Shown: positions 21,540 to 33,025 of the stretch, piece by piece
How the letters are laid out: each line of letters opens with the position of its first letter
Numbering within the stretch: position 1 is the first letter of the stretch
From: Hyalella azteca
Taxonomy: Eukaryota; Arthropoda; Malacostraca; Amphipoda; Hyalellidae
Assembly: GCF_000764305.2 (NCBI RefSeq)
Contig: NW_025932471.1
Location: 20,992-84,991, forward strand
Reading direction: 5' to 3'
Length of the DNA stretch: 64,000 bases
Notes under the pieces: generated by a model
What the model was told of the DNA's origin: nothing
The model's input: only the letters and a program-made list of their open reading frames with translations
Database searches by the model: none
Translations under genes and position numbers: made by a program

Positions 21540-22670
21540 TGCATGAAATTCAGTTGATGAGTCGTGCGTGTTCGCCGGACTGTGCTTTGTGCTGGCACCT
21601 GAAGAGATGCAATTGTTCATTGTTTGGTGTGGCGTGGAAATTGTTTGGTGTTGCATGTTTTGCATGCGAGTGTTCGATCGGGACTTGCAGTGGACATGCA
21701 CGTTAGTCGGATATAATGTGCAGGTCGTGGTCAAGCTGCGCATTTAAAACTTTACGCGATGTGCTACGAAACACTTTATTCTCATTTCCATACTCGCTAA
21801 GTTCGACGATGGTAGCAAGAGAGAATTCTTCGTCTTGTGTGGCGATGGTTGTTGCATTCACATTTAGGTTTCTTAGTTGTTTTCTAGAATCCGACATGAG
21901 CTTGTTGAATTTGTGGCCTTCTTAGTCGACATCTGTTGGCTTTAATTGCACTTGCTGCCTGGCCAGTCGCAACGTCAGATGCCTATAGTGGGAATTGTTG
22001 CTTATAACATTGTTGGTGCGTATTAAATTTTATTGTATATATTCAACTTGGACTCGCTTGTATATGAATCTAAATTCACGGCATAAAGACCTCTATTCAT
22101 TTCGGTGTTCCTTTACTAAATCATTTTTTGATACATGGTCAGCCGTTAAATTGGTCGCTAAGCTTCCTAAATCCTCACTATATAGCAGGGATAAAGATTT
22201 CACCGGCATATTGGATCTCACAGTCTAGGGTTACGGTTCGTAAACATTCAGGGTGAAATCAAAATAAAATTCATGAGTCAGTACAATAGGAATTATTAAC
22301 AAATAAGTTGCTAGAATAATTCGACAGGAGTAAACGCAGTAGTAGAGGAATCAAAATACGGTATGAACACGTTTCAATAGTGACTTGGCAAAGGTCAGTC
22401 CTGTTCAAAAAGGACCCATTAAACAAGGGCTTTGCTTTTCCTTATTCATAAATAATTATTTATATACAAATATAAGATATAACATAAATGACACAGAATC
22501 AAGTGGGTTTCGAGGCTCATCTATCTGGTGTGAGAGAACGTGATGAGTGTGACAAACCTAGCATAGAAATGAACATTGGGAATGAAGAAAAAGTCTATTC
22601 AAGAAAATGAGACGAATGCCAGTGCACGCAACATCATTGTTTTCCAGTATAAATTATCACGACACCACGT
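21540..22670. other. Unique non-coding sequence
   Basis: A short TGTTTGGTGT.GC repeat lies at 21618-21655. Frames are short and show no domain. Confidence 0.5.
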
Positions 22671-22677
22671 ATGCGTA

Positions 22678-22810
22678 CACTCACAAAAATGATTGATACT
22701 CTGCCCAAATAGTGATGAAGTTTTTGCGCTTTTGAAGGGCTCTAAGACCCAGTTTAGCCCTGCGAATAGGCGCATCAGGGCTACGCACACTCAATTTGCG
22801 TACCATGGGT
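22678..22810 (-). mobile_element. MITE A, left part, split by repeat E
   Basis: CACTCACAAAAATGATTGAT to GCGCATCAGGGCTACGCACA. The missing right part (TCACCATTTGAACAATATAA, TCCATACATAGTTCTGAT) resumes at 22980, after repeat E. Confidence 0.8.
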
Positions 22811-22979
22811 AAAAAAATATAACTCAGTACTCACTGTAGTGAGTGACAGAGAGCGCATTTTCTCGTCGACGAAAACTTGAGGTCACGGACAGACGGACGG
22901 ACAGACAGACGGACGGACGGACGGACATGGCGAGCACAATAGTGTATTTTTTCCATAAATGAGAAAATGCGCTAAAAAT
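22811..22979 (+). mobile_element. Repeat E, copy 1
   Basis: Runs TAACTCAGTACTCACTG, AGAGAGCGCATTTTCTCGTC, a GACGGACGGACA microsatellite, GGCGAGCACAATAGTG, then TGAGAAAATGCGCTAAAAA. GCGCATTTTCTC and GAGAAAATGCGC are inverted copies near the two ends, so the element can snap back. It is inserted in a MITE A copy. Confidence 0.8.
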
Positions 22980-23290
22980 ACGTCACCATTTGAACAATAT
23001 AATCCATACATAGTTCTGATTACACACATGTAGGATTACGGCGGTGGCCTCGTAAAGTACCGACGACGCCAAATGTATGCAGTATTACTTTGGGCAATAT
23101 AATACATGCATTTTTCTGATTGCACACATGGGTAGGATTGTAGCGCTGGCTTCGCAACGTATCGTCACGGTGCTACATATGCGTAGTATACTTTGGACAA
23201 TATAATCCGTACATTTTCCTCATTGCACACGTGGGTAGGATTGTAGCGCTGGCCTCGCAACGTTCCATCACGGCGCTACATATGCATATA
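22980..23290 (+). repeat. ~104-bp triplication of a MITE end and its flank
   Basis: Three units each hold the MITE A right end (GG(A/G)CAATATAATCCATACA, TTTTTCTGATTGCACAC) plus flank GTAGGATTGTAGCGCTGGCC and CTACATATGC. Confidence 0.85.
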
Positions 23291-23433
23291 GCTCCTCATT
23301 GTATGTCAGTGTCGGCATGGGACAAGCTTATGCTCACTTGACAGCCACATCGGCCCGTAATGCTCTTCGTTTCCTCGTGCTCGTGTCACCCATTGTGTGC
23401 CAGCCGCACAGCTGTCCTTCCAGCTGCATCTTG

Positions 23434-23548
23434 CACGCCGAGAAATGAGTGAGACTTTGACCAAATAGCTATTTTTTTCCTTGTATGCGTCATCTTGACC
23501 TAGTTTGAAATGCTGAAAGGGCCTATTGGTGTCACGTGCTCTGAGTGT
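23434..23548 (-). mobile_element. MITE A, internally deleted
   Basis: CACGCCGAGAAATGAGTGAG at the left, GTGTCACGTGCTCTGAGTG at the right. The GTCACTATTTGGACAATAT segment is missing. Confidence 0.75.
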
Positions 23549-23704
23549 GCGGCTATTTTCTGTTAATTGTTTGCATGAACGATTAAATTGTGTAGAGAGT
23601 TTTCATTATTTTACCTACCGGATTTTTAAGTTCAGTAACAGCCAGTTTTCCGCGTGGAAAGTGGATGTAGCGATTGGAACGAGTGAATTTGACTCTAATG
23701 GATA

Positions 23705-23785
23705 CGAGTGAGTATATCGAATCGAATGATGATGGATCAAATGATGGTAGATCGAATGATGATGGATCGAATGATGTTGGAAGAG
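23705..23785 (+). repeat. Short GATGGATC(A/G)AATGAT repeat
   Basis: Four imperfect units of about 15-18 bp. Confidence 0.8.
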
Positions 23786-24179
23786 ATATTCTCTCTTCAG
23801 CTGGCTTACCTGATCTCAGCTGGGCATACATAAGTTCACACTTGGGTATGTTTTATGCCCTTCATCTGGGTATGCATCACACGGGTGCCCACTTGGCTAT
23901 GTTTTGTGAAGCTGGATGTCACGTGTATGGTTCTGATTAAACTCTTATTCTCAGAATTTGATTACTTTGTCCATGAAGAATATCTAATATTTTATTCGTG
24001 ATATCAAGTCATCAGTTGCTTCACGGAAACGAAGTCAAGTCGATTGGAGGCCGGTGGCGAAATTATTGCACATACTGGACAAGTAATGTTCTTTAATAGG
24101 AACTCTTGCCACATATGTTGCATCCGTCAACTATGCCCATGTATGACGATGTCCGCACTATAGGAAAGTGTCAGTATGT

Positions 24180-24361
24180 GCACTCTCAGAAAAATAAATG
24201 CGTCATATTGTTCAAATAGCGACACTTTCTTACACACACAGCACGAGCAAAAACTGATCAATCATTGATACTTTTGTCGAATCAAACTGGGTCAGGAAGA
24301 TCCACAAAAGGACAAAATGTGCATTGCTATTTGGACAAAATCCCACTTATTTCTTCGAGCG
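24180..24361 (+). mobile_element. MITE A, full length
   Basis: Termini CACTCTCAGAAAAATAAATG and CCACTTATTTCTTCGAGCG. Core CAAACTGGGTCAGGAAGATC. Confidence 0.82.
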
Positions 24362-24784
24362 TGCTTGATAGTTTGTATTATTGTGTAATTGTTGTTCCTG
24401 CTTTGAACATTAAACATATTTAACACGGAAGTAAATTTTGTATAAATTATATTTAAGAAACACATTAACACTGGGCATTTTCTCTTTCTTTTGTACTGTT
24501 CGTGTATGGCGTGAAGTGTTTACAAAAGCGTGAGATGAATGTAGATGTCTTGGCCATATATGAGGTCTGATGGAAGTCGTCATTCACGCATTCATGATTG
24601 TTCTCGAGGTGATAGAGTGCAGCTCAATGTGATATATGATTAAGGTTGACGGATGGGGGCCTTTTCCGGCCAATTTGACGATTTTGGTTCCCTTTCAAAA
24701 ACGTTGGCCGCCAAAATGGATCTTGGCCTTTAATTTATTGCATTTTTCAATGCATAAAAAGTGCGAAAAATTAAATTTTTGCGC

Positions 24785-24978
24785 TTCAATTGCAGATTTA
24801 CTAATACATGTTGCATTTATGCCGGTTTTGGCCTTTCTTGTTATCGGACCTGGCCGTTTCCTCTCACCAGAATGTGGCAACCCTAGATTAGAGATTTACT
24901 AATGCATGTTGCATTTATGCCGGCTTTCTTTTAAAGGGATTTGGTCGTTTCCTTATGCCAGAATATGGCAACCCTATT
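24785..24978 (+). repeat. ~100-bp tandem duplication
   Basis: GATTTACTAATACATGTTGC then ATTTATGCCGG through CAGAATGTGGCAACCCTA occurs twice. Confidence 0.9.
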
Positions 24979-25128
24979 AAATATGATGCGCACTACACTC
25001 CAGCGTTCCGCGCTTCCGCCATCGCCATAACAAGTTGTGCGCGGTGAGTCATGCGCCGCCAGGTGGGGTGTGCACTGTGCACTTCTGGCGCCGGGGCTGA
25101 GATGTGGTGCATATTGCCGTGCACAGTG

Positions 25129-25618
25129 CACTCAAAGTAATGAATGGGACACAGTGCACTCAAAGTAATGAATGGTGCATATTGCCGTGCACACTGCACA
25201 GTGCACTCACAGAAATGAATAATGCATATTGCCGTGCACCGTGCACTTAGAGTAATGAATGGTTCATATTGCTGTGCGCAGTGCACTCAAAGTAATGAAT
25301 GGTGCATTTTGCCGTGCACAGTTCACTCACAGAAATGAATGGTGCATATTACCGTGCACAGTGCACTCACAGAAATTAATGGTTCATTTTGCCGTGCACA
25401 TTTCACTCACAGAAATAAATGGTGCATTTTGCCGTGCACAGTTCACTCACAGAAATATCACTCACAGAAATGAATGGTGCATATTGCCGTGCACAGTGCA
25501 CTCACAGAAATTAATGGTTCATTTTGCCGTGCACATTTCACTCACAGAAATGAATGGTGCATATTGCCGTGCACAGTGCACTCACAGATATGAATGGTTC
25601 ATATTATATTGTCCAACT
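25129..25618 (+). repeat. 40-bp array built from a MITE A terminus
   Basis: Units start CACTCACAGAAATGAATGGT and continue GCATATTGCCGTGCACAGTG. Starts are at 25204, 25244, 25284, 25324, 25364, 25404, 25444, 25459, 25499, 25539 and 25579, plus two irregular earlier ones (25129, 25157). The last unit is the left end of a normal MITE A. Both strands carry long open frames, an artefact of the repeat. Confidence 0.95.
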
Positions 25619-25777
25619 AGTAACACACTTTCTACTCGTAACCCTGATACGCCTTATTTCATGCACGTAGCACTGACACACTTTTTTGCAGGGCGAAATT
25701 GCGCTCTGGATGAGCCACATAAGAGCAAAGAGGTGCATCACTATTTGTACACAATCTCACACTCATTTCTGTGAGTG
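25579..25777 (+). mobile_element. MITE A whose left end seeds the array
   Basis: Continues from the last 40-bp unit: TTGTCCAACTAGTAACACAC, GCACGTAGCACTGACACAC, GTGCATCACTATTTGTACAC, ending CTCATTTCTGTGAGTG. Confidence 0.88.
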
Positions 25778-25922
25778 TGCCGCGTGTTATGTGTTATATG
25801 TAGCGTGCAGTGTGGTACAATGCAGCGTTATATGATGCAGAGGCACTCAGTAACAACTCTAGTGCGCTAGGTATGTATTTACGTGAATAACATATGATGG
25901 AAATACAGGCTGTGTTTTTGTA

Positions 25923-26070
25923 AAAGCCATGCAGGCTGAGTACGTTCTGTGTGTAATGCAGGCTGAGCACGTTCTGTGTGTAATGCAGGCTGAGCACGTT
26001 CTGTGTGTAATGCAGGCTGAGCTCGTTCTGTGTGTGGTGCAGGTCATGCAGGCCATGCGTATGGTGCAGG
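25923..26070 (+). repeat. 27-bp minisatellite
   Basis: Four to five units of ATGCAGGCTGAGCACGTTCT plus GTGTGTA. Confidence 0.95.
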
Positions 26071-26327
26071 GTCATGATACTTCCCACACGACGCTGTCCC
26101 CGCGTAGCCTGTTCGTGCTCGCTCATTAAGCTTCAATACGAGCACACGCGCCATGTTTCTTCACAAATTCTTGGAATTAAAACTTTTGCTTTATTCCTTC
26201 ACGCGCAGCAATTGTTCTTAAACCTTCCTTGATTTGTCGCTAAACTTCCGTGTAGGCGTCAACTACATCGCGTGAATATTTTTTTTTAGTTTTTGACTAT
26301 TAGACATTGAGTGATCACACTACGCAT

Positions 26328-26502
26328 CACTCAAAGAAATGAGTGAGACTCGGTCTGTATGGCGATACCCTTTTTGCATTGTGTGGGTCATCCTGACCCA
26401 GTTAGGCCCGGCATAAGGGCGTATCAGAGCTACATCCGCTTTCTGCTCGTGCTGTGTGCAAGAAAGAGTGCCATTAGTTGGACAATATGAATTTTTAATC
26501 CG
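26328..26502 (-). mobile_element. MITE A, right terminus lost
   Basis: CACTCAAAGAAATGAGTGAG at the left and an exact GGTCATCCTGACC palindrome at 26386-26398. Ends GGACAATATGAATTTTTAAT without CTGAGTG. Confidence 0.85.
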
Positions 26503-26980
26503 AAATTCAAACGTCTCAGCTCGGCTGCATTATTCTACATTAAATGTCATGTTTAATTTGGTTCCTTCTCTGAAGTTTTATTTATTTATTTATTTTAATT
26601 TTAGGCAACGAAAAAATTGGCCATTTTGTTGTCGGTTCATCACGGTATTAATGTTTGAGATTGAAATAAACAAGCGGTGTTGAATTTTCCAATGTTGATT
26701 AATGAATTGTAAAAGAGGCTTATTTCTATCAAGTTTATCAGGCATGACGCTGGTGGCAGGAAATATAGCCACGTGTGTTAGGATTCAAACAAAAAATGAG
26801 GCTTATTTTAATTGAATTCACATACCGAACCGTGGGTGGGTGGTTTATGAGAAGTATAATCCACCCTGTCAGTTGATGTCCCATTCAAGTTATTGTTCTC
26901 GTCCTTATTGTAGGACGCTTGCTTTAGCCCATTAATTTTCGTGTGTGTCAACGGAAGGTTCTGAATTATCGCTCTCGCCT
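26503..26980. other. Unique non-coding sequence
   Basis: No feature recognised. Confidence 0.5.
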
Positions 26981-26981
26981 C

Positions 26982-27143
26982 CACTCAAAGAAATGAGGTA
27001 GTCTTTCACCGTTTAGCGATTCACTTTTTGCCGTTATGGCGGGTCATCCTAACCCAGATTGGCTCGGTTCAAGGACGTATCAGTGATACGTGCAAAAAGT
27101 GTGTCACTATTGGGACAATTTGACCAATATATTTTTCTGAATG
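26982..27143 (-). mobile_element. MITE A, near full length
   Basis: CACTCAAAGAAATGAGGTAG to ACCAATATATTTTTCTGAAT. Interior GGGTCATCCTAACCCAGATT and ACGTATCAGTGATACGTGC. Confidence 0.85.
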
Positions 27144-27144
27144 C

Positions 27145-27490
27145 CCATTGTCATGTCATGATGCGTTTCTCTGACTAAATACAACTGCGCGAACTCTTAA
27201 CCATATAATATTCCTTGTCATAAATAGTGGTTGATTATTCAATTATATTCTTATGCTAAAAGGAAAAAAACTATGTGTAAAATATCTTCATTTTGTTTAA
27301 TATAAGTTACATTTAAACGCGCCATAGAGACCGCTTAACTATTACACTCCTAGTTGAAAAATTAGTTATTACTAATTAGTTAAAAACTACTTTAAAATTT
27401 CTTACCCGAAAAGGGTTTTAATAATGGTTACAGTTATACGCTCAATATGCATGACCACGACACTATATACGCCTGCAGCTTGCGTCTGTG
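27145..27490. other. Unique AT-rich sequence
   Basis: No feature recognised. Confidence 0.5.
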
Positions 27491-27492
27491 TT

Positions 27493-27656
27493 CACTCGGA
27501 TAATCAAGAGAGATTTGTCCAGACAGCGATGTACTTTTGTTCTTGTGTATGTCATTTGGACTTATGTAGTTTAGCCCGGCAAAAGAGCGTGTCAGTGCTG
27601 CATGCATGAAGTGTGTCACTGTTTGGACACCATGACCCGTGTCTTTCTCCGAGAGT
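27493..27656 (-). mobile_element. MITE A, near full length
   Basis: CACTCGGATAATCAAGAGAG at the left, AGTGTGTCACTGTTTGGACA and TGTCTTTCTCCGAGAG at the right. Confidence 0.82.
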
Positions 27657-28188
27657 TGCGTGATTAATGTGCGCGCTGTCCATTTGTCGCGCTTGCGCTG
27701 CTCATTTTCTTCAATCGCATGTATTTTGAATAAGTTTTTTTGCTATTCTATACCTGTAATCATAAGAGTGATTTAAAATTTAAAAATTCTGCCTCATTTC
27801 TTTCAGGAGATATGTTTAAAGTTCGAAAATTTGGCGTGAAATATTTTCTGGGAATTAAAATCAAATTCAGATTCGATGAACTCAACCTAAATTATTTGGG
27901 TGAATTTATCATTATTTATTCATTTATTTAGATCATTGGTTTCCGGTTTTTGCGGTAAAGATTGACGACCACATGGGTATGGGTAACGGTGCCGTAAAAT
28001 TGTAAATGAAATGAATTAGATAATCTAATGAAGCCATTAGATTATTATTAATTAATGGAGCCATTAGATCATGTAATCTTCAGTACAGGTAGTAAATTGA
28101 TAGAATGATTGTTAAAAGTCAATAGTTCGTGACGTCCTCAAGATAATCAACTTTCCAGAAGCTGTGCATTCATAGAACCTGACAGAAG
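27657..28188. other. Unique AT-rich sequence
   Basis: Local repeat of AGCCATTAGAT(C/T)A at 28030-28070. No gene. Confidence 0.5.
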
Positions 28189-28189
28189 C

Positions 28190-28391
28190 CGTGCATTCAT
28201 AGAAATTAATGGGTCATATTGTCCGAATAGTGACACTTTCTGCGCCTAGCACTTTTAAACCATTTTGCCGGAGCCAAACTGGCTCAGTATAAACAAGGAA
28301 AAAAATGTCATCGCTATTTGGTTGCCAGGCCTAAATTGGTCGGGAAAGGTGCATTGCTATTGAGACAAAGTCTCGCTCTTTTTCTGAGTGT
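28190..28391 (+). mobile_element. MITE A with extra ~40 bp near the right end
   Basis: GCATTCATAGAAATTAATGG, TCATATTGTCCGAATAGTGA, CATCGCTATTTGGTTGCCAG, then a second GTGCATTGCTATTGAGACAA and TTTTTCTGAGTG. Part of the right half is repeated. Confidence 0.78.
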
Positions 28392-28689
28392 ATGTGTAAA
28401 CACCCGATGTTTGAACCGATCGCGTACACAGGATCATTTTTAAAGCTGAAGGAGATATGCGCCGCGGCGCTGCTGCTTCGTATGCAACCAAATCAGCCGT
28501 CCAGCTTTATGCCACGCATTTTTACCGAATTATTAATTTGCATGCATGCTTTCATCCTGCAGAATTATCCTAGAGAACAGAAGCCTAGACTAGACGCCAG
28601 TGTTCTCGTCTAGATAAGGAGAAACCTGTGGTAGACGCTCTGGATGCTGCGTGAAATGCTGCATGTTTCGTGGTGTTGCATGATGGCGG

Positions 28690-29430
28690 GACGTTGCTGG
28701 TGTGGAACACTTCGTGTTGCGTATGAACACTTTGTGTTGCGTATGAACACTTTGTGTTGCGTATGAACACTTTGTGTTGCGTATGAACACTTTGTGTTGC
28801 GTTTGAACACTTTGTGTCGCGTATGAACACTTCCTGTTGCGTATAAATTCTTCGTGTTGCGTATGAACACTTCGTGTTGCGTATGAACACTTTGTGTTGC
28901 GTATGAACACTTTGTGTTGCGTTTGAACACAATTGTGTCGCGTATGAACACTTCCTGTTGCGTATAAATATCTTCGTGTTGCGTATGAACACTTCGTGTT
29001 GCGTATGAACACTTCGTGTTGCGTATGAACACTTTGTGTTGCGTATGAACACTTTGTGTTGCGTGTGAACCCTTCGTGTTGCGTATGAGCACTTTGTGTT
29101 GCGTATGAACACTTTGCGATGCGTATGAACACTTTGTGTTGCGTATGAACACTTCGTGTTGCGTATAAACACTTTGTGCTTCTTATGAACACTTCGTGTT
29201 GCGTATGAACACCTCGTGTTGCGTATGACCACTTCGTGTTGCGTATGAACACTTCGTGTTGCGTATGAACACTTCGTGTTGCGTATGAGCACTTCGTGTC
29301 GCGTATGAACGCCTCTCGTTGCATATGTATGCTTTCTTTTGCGTATAAATATTTTGTGTTGCGTATAAACGCTTTGTGTTTGCGTATAAAGGCTTCGTGT
29401 TGCGTATGGTTAGCTTCGTGTTGCGTACAG
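28690..29430 (-). repeat. 20-bp minisatellite, ~37 units
   Basis: Plus-strand unit CGTATGAACACTTCGTGTTG, with C/T variation and occasional 1-2 bp indels (28928, 28970, 29378). A 20-bp unit shifts frame every copy and has no stop on the minus strand, so three minus frames overlap, the longest 360 codons (28590-29672). The encoded 20-residue repeats read the same DNA in three phases. I treat these frames as artefacts. Confidence 0.95.
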
Positions 29431-29439
29431 TCAGATGGC

Positions 29440-30555
29440 TCGTCTGTACAGCAAGAGCTTCTCTTTGTGAGTCTCGCCGCCATGCATATTGGAGTGAACG
29501 CATCGCGACTGCTCTCGTCCTGAATATGTTTACACGAAATATTCACACGGTAAATATTAATACCACTGAGTGCCTTGAAGGTCTTAGAATCTTTTTGCTT
29601 CCAAAAGCGTGTCTCTTGCCAGCCAATCCTTCCGCCGTCTAGCATTCTCGTCCACATTTTCTTGAGTGTCAAAGTACACAGTCCGTATCAAAGAACATCT
29701 TCAGTATCATTACTATCTCGAATTTTTTCGTACGCTGTGATGCTATGACTATTATGTCAAAATAAATTATGATTTTTCGGTAACATAACTTGGAAGAAAA
29801 TTCTCGCAAATTCTTGGGTATATGATCAAATTATTAAAATTACACTTTGCGATATGTAAATGCATTCTTATTGTAAATAATAGCGATCTTGGTGTCGTTA
29901 AAATAGGTAAAATATATCAAAACGTTCTTTAGTTCAAACTGATGCAACTTGGTTCCTTTCTATCTCAGAAATTTGAAAGACACGAAATTTGAAATGACAT
30001 TGCACGAATTCTGACACCTGTCAGCCAAATAGTGTTAATATATTGCATATGCATGTTGATAAAATGCATATTATGTGCTGTTAAGTCACATTTACGAAAG
30101 TTGCAGTTTAAACCAAAACCTTACTTTTGTGATCTGTAAGAAATAATTGAGAATGAAGTCCATTAATGACCTTGCGCTTGAACTCCGTAAAATTTTAATT
30201 TAGTTTAAACCGTAATATAAACTTTGAAATATTTTCTTGATGCCATGAAATTTGTAATCTATATGTGGATTATGAATTGTCGGCGTTCTAAAACAATTCA
30301 CTATAGAATTATTCAAACAATTGAGACAGAATATCGTGGCATGTTTCTAGATTTGTGTATCTGTTGCTCGCATATCTTGGAAACAAATTCAAAATTGACT
30401 AAAAAATGGGACTTGTGAAACTAATATTAGAACGCAGGTTTTGCCCTTGACTAAATATGCTCGTAGCTGGAAAGAGAAAACCCAACGACCATGAAGTGTT
30501 AGGTGTTGTCAATTTATGACCGGCCGATAATTAGACTAAGCCATTGATGAGGTGA
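29440..30555. other. Unique non-coding sequence
   Basis: AT-rich, intron-like. No repeat or domain recognised. Confidence 0.5.
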
Positions 30556-30560
30556 TTGAA

Positions 30561-30718
30561 CACTCTGAAAATTAATGTGACTTATAGTCCAAATAAGGAC
30601 ACATTTTCTTGCCCACAGCTTGAGGAGAGAGCGAACGTGGCACTGATACGCCCTTTGACCGGGCCAAACTGGCTGTGTGTGACAAACGCGAGAGCAAAAA
30701 GTGCATCGCTTTTTAAGT
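30561..30718 (+). mobile_element. MITE A, right terminus lost
   Basis: CACTCTGAAAATTAATGTGA, GAACGTGGCACTGATACGCC, GGGCCAAACTGGCTGTGTGT, ends at GTGCATCGCTTTTTAAGTT. Confidence 0.82.
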
Positions 30719-31350
30719 TACCTAATCCACTTTGATAAATGGATTTATAATTGATCGTTTTGTTTACGCTGCTTCAATTCGAGATGTTTTAAAACCATTT
30801 CTGTTCTATATATTATATTATGTATAATATTATATAAAACCATATTAAAGAAACTGAATTTTTATCCTCAGAATTATAGAGATTCTAGGGGTAAACTTCC
30901 AACCTTTCAGTTATAAATATTTATCACAGAAATTTTTTACCTATTGATATCGCCGTCCCTTATTAATGCAAAAGTAGCAACTGTGAGCACCATAATCAGT
31001 TGAAAATGATTACTGCTGCTTATACACAGTTTAAAAAAAATGAGATGTTTGAGCGAGAATGAAAATAATCTCTGATTGACTATTCAGAAGTTTCCGAATG
31101 ATCATTTCCTTAATGTGAATCGCGTTCGTTAACTGAGAGTTAATAGGGAAGTGTCCACTATTGTGGTCGATCCTCTTTTACCTTTTACTGGTCATAGTCA
31201 AATCAGCCCTTGTCGCCCGTCAGCCATTTATCAGCCATGCAAAAGTCGCTTTCTTCTCATCATTTGCAACAAGGAAGTGTCCCTAAGTTTGCTATTGGTT
31301 TAGGTGGCAGCCACTGATGACGCTCTTCATCTTACATGACACCAGAGTGT
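30719..31350. other. Unique non-coding sequence
   Basis: A TATATAATATTATA palindromic stretch at 30808-30845. No gene. Confidence 0.5.
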
Positions 31351-31352
31351 TG

Positions 31353-31588
31353 CACTCAGAAACGTGAATGGGTCGCCATTTTGTCCGAATAATGACACAC
31401 TCTCACACCCGCTCTACATGAACGGTCCTTATTATCCAAGGAGTGACACACTTTCGCACCAACAACATGAGCAGAGAGCGGACGTATCACCGATGTGCCC
31501 TTTTATCGTGCCAAACTGGGTCGGAATGAGTGACAATTGCGATAAGTGCACCGCAATTTGGACAATGAGCCACTCATTTCTGTGAGTG
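31353..31588 (+). mobile_element. MITE A with its left end doubled
   Basis: CACTCAGAAACGTGAATGGG, TTGTCCGAATAATGACACAC, then again CTTATTATCCAAGGAGTGAC and ACACTTTCGCACC. The rest is typical, ending CTCATTTCTGTGAGTG. Confidence 0.85.
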
Positions 31589-31849
31589 TCGCTAGTCACC
31601 TGGACAAGAGGCTATAGCCAATTGATGGCACACGTCACACCGCTGCATTGTGTTCTCGAGATAAAGCACTCAGTTCTTCAGAGATGCCACATTAAAGATC
31701 ATTTACCTTGACACTGAACTATCCTGCTGCCCACTGGCCTGCGCTTGTCCAGGCTTGTGATGTCATGCACTTATAACTCTCGACCGCCTGATAGTTAACA
31801 GCTGTTGTAATGATTGGCGATAATTCGTTAACCCATGATACGCTGTTCG

Positions 31850-32014
31850 AAAAAAACGTAAAAAATATAACTCAGTACTCACTGCAGTGAGTGACAGAGA
31901 GCGCATTTTCTCGTCGACGAAAACGTGTAGTTGCGGACAGACGGACGGACGGATGGACGAACCAGAGCGAGCACAATAGTGCATTTTTCCATATATGAGA
32001 AAATTCGCTAAAAA
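31850..32014 (+). mobile_element. Repeat E, copy 2
   Basis: TAACTCAGTACTCACTGCAG, AGAGCGCATTTTCTCGTCGA, GACAGACGGACGGACGGATG, GAGCACAATAGTGCATTTT, TGAGAAAATTCGCTAAAAA. Confidence 0.85.
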
Positions 32015-32540
32015 TGGTCTTATCTACGTTCTAATGACCGGCCCCCCTGTGAAAATGATTAGTTTTGCTGTTCTTTTTTTAGATATTGTACGGGTTTCCA
32101 GTGTTGAATTGGAATAAAAACGGCCCATGGTGTTTCTTTTGATTGCCGGCGGCCACTGGAACGCTGGTAATACCGTTCGAAACGGTGATTTTTCGAATAG
32201 TGTAGTTCACAACTAAGCGATGGAAACAACCCAAAGTAAACGAAAACGCGGGCGATGAACGCTCTGGTTCAGGAGCACTGAAAATGTTTTCATTAAAGCC
32301 AAATGAAATATTTATTATGTCAATCGGTCATTTTTCTCTGACTTATTGTTGTTATTTGATTTCGCCTGCACTGTACTTAGTTGCACTAGAAAACGTGGGT
32401 TTCTATTCCAACTTTTATCACTCGCAGGCGGAAGTTGATTTTGAGTCTTGAATGATCGCCATGCGCCTGTGACAATTTCTGCCTAAATTTCTATGTTTAT
32501 TACTTATTAACTACATGATCTCAGGGCTGCAAACTTTATA
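32015..32540. other. Unique non-coding sequence
   Basis: Moderate GC, no domain. Nothing recognised. Confidence 0.5.
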
Positions 32541-32709
32541 CACGCCAATAATTGACATATTGTCCAAATATTTATTTTTTACCTACAACACGAGCAGAGA
32601 GCGAACGTAACTCTGATAATCCTTCTTGCCGGGCCAGACTGGCTCAGGAAGACCCACACAAGAGCAAGAAATGCATCGCCATTTGGTCCTAGTCTCATTT
32701 CTCTGAGTG
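32541..32709 (+). mobile_element. MITE A, left terminus eroded
   Basis: ATTGACATATTGTCCAAATA, CACGAGCAGAGAGCGAACGT, GGGCCAGACTGGCTCAGGAA, ending CATTTCTCTGAGTG. Confidence 0.85.
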
Positions 32710-32879
32710 TACAGTTTACTTGTTATTGTTCTTTGTGCGTCAGCTTGCCCTTATGCCATTTTTTTGGAGTGATGTCATTACTGTGACGATGCAGCGTGAC
32801 TTACAATGCTGTTCCGCACACGACGTCGTGCTGCTTCCTTTCCCGGTGTAGCTTTTTACTCATTGCGCCATGATGACTC

Positions 32880-33025
32880 ATACACTATATTTATTATCAT
32901 GCATAACCATATGGCACTCTATATTTATAATCATACATAACCATATGGCACTCCATATTTATAATCATACATAATCATATGCCATGGCACTCTATATTTA
33001 TCATCTTACATAACCATATGGCACG
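32880..33025 (+). repeat. ~34-bp minisatellite
   Basis: Four units of CATATGGCACTCTATATTTA then TAATCATACATAAC. Confidence 0.92.

Noticed and set aside
25129..25618. CRISPR array
   Set aside because: Regular 40-bp spacing has no unique spacers; every base belongs to the repeated unit, and the genome is eukaryotic.
25259..25774. 171-codon plus frame
   Set aside because: Consists of the 40-bp MITE-terminus array and the MITE A body.
28585..29672. Long minus-strand repeat proteins (235, 360 and 180 codons)
   Set aside because: All are translations of one 20-bp minisatellite in different phases. No flanking coding signal or domain.
31763..31984. Minus frame of 73 codons shared in part with 57817-58029
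   Set aside because: The shared peptide comes from repeat E, not from a gene family.
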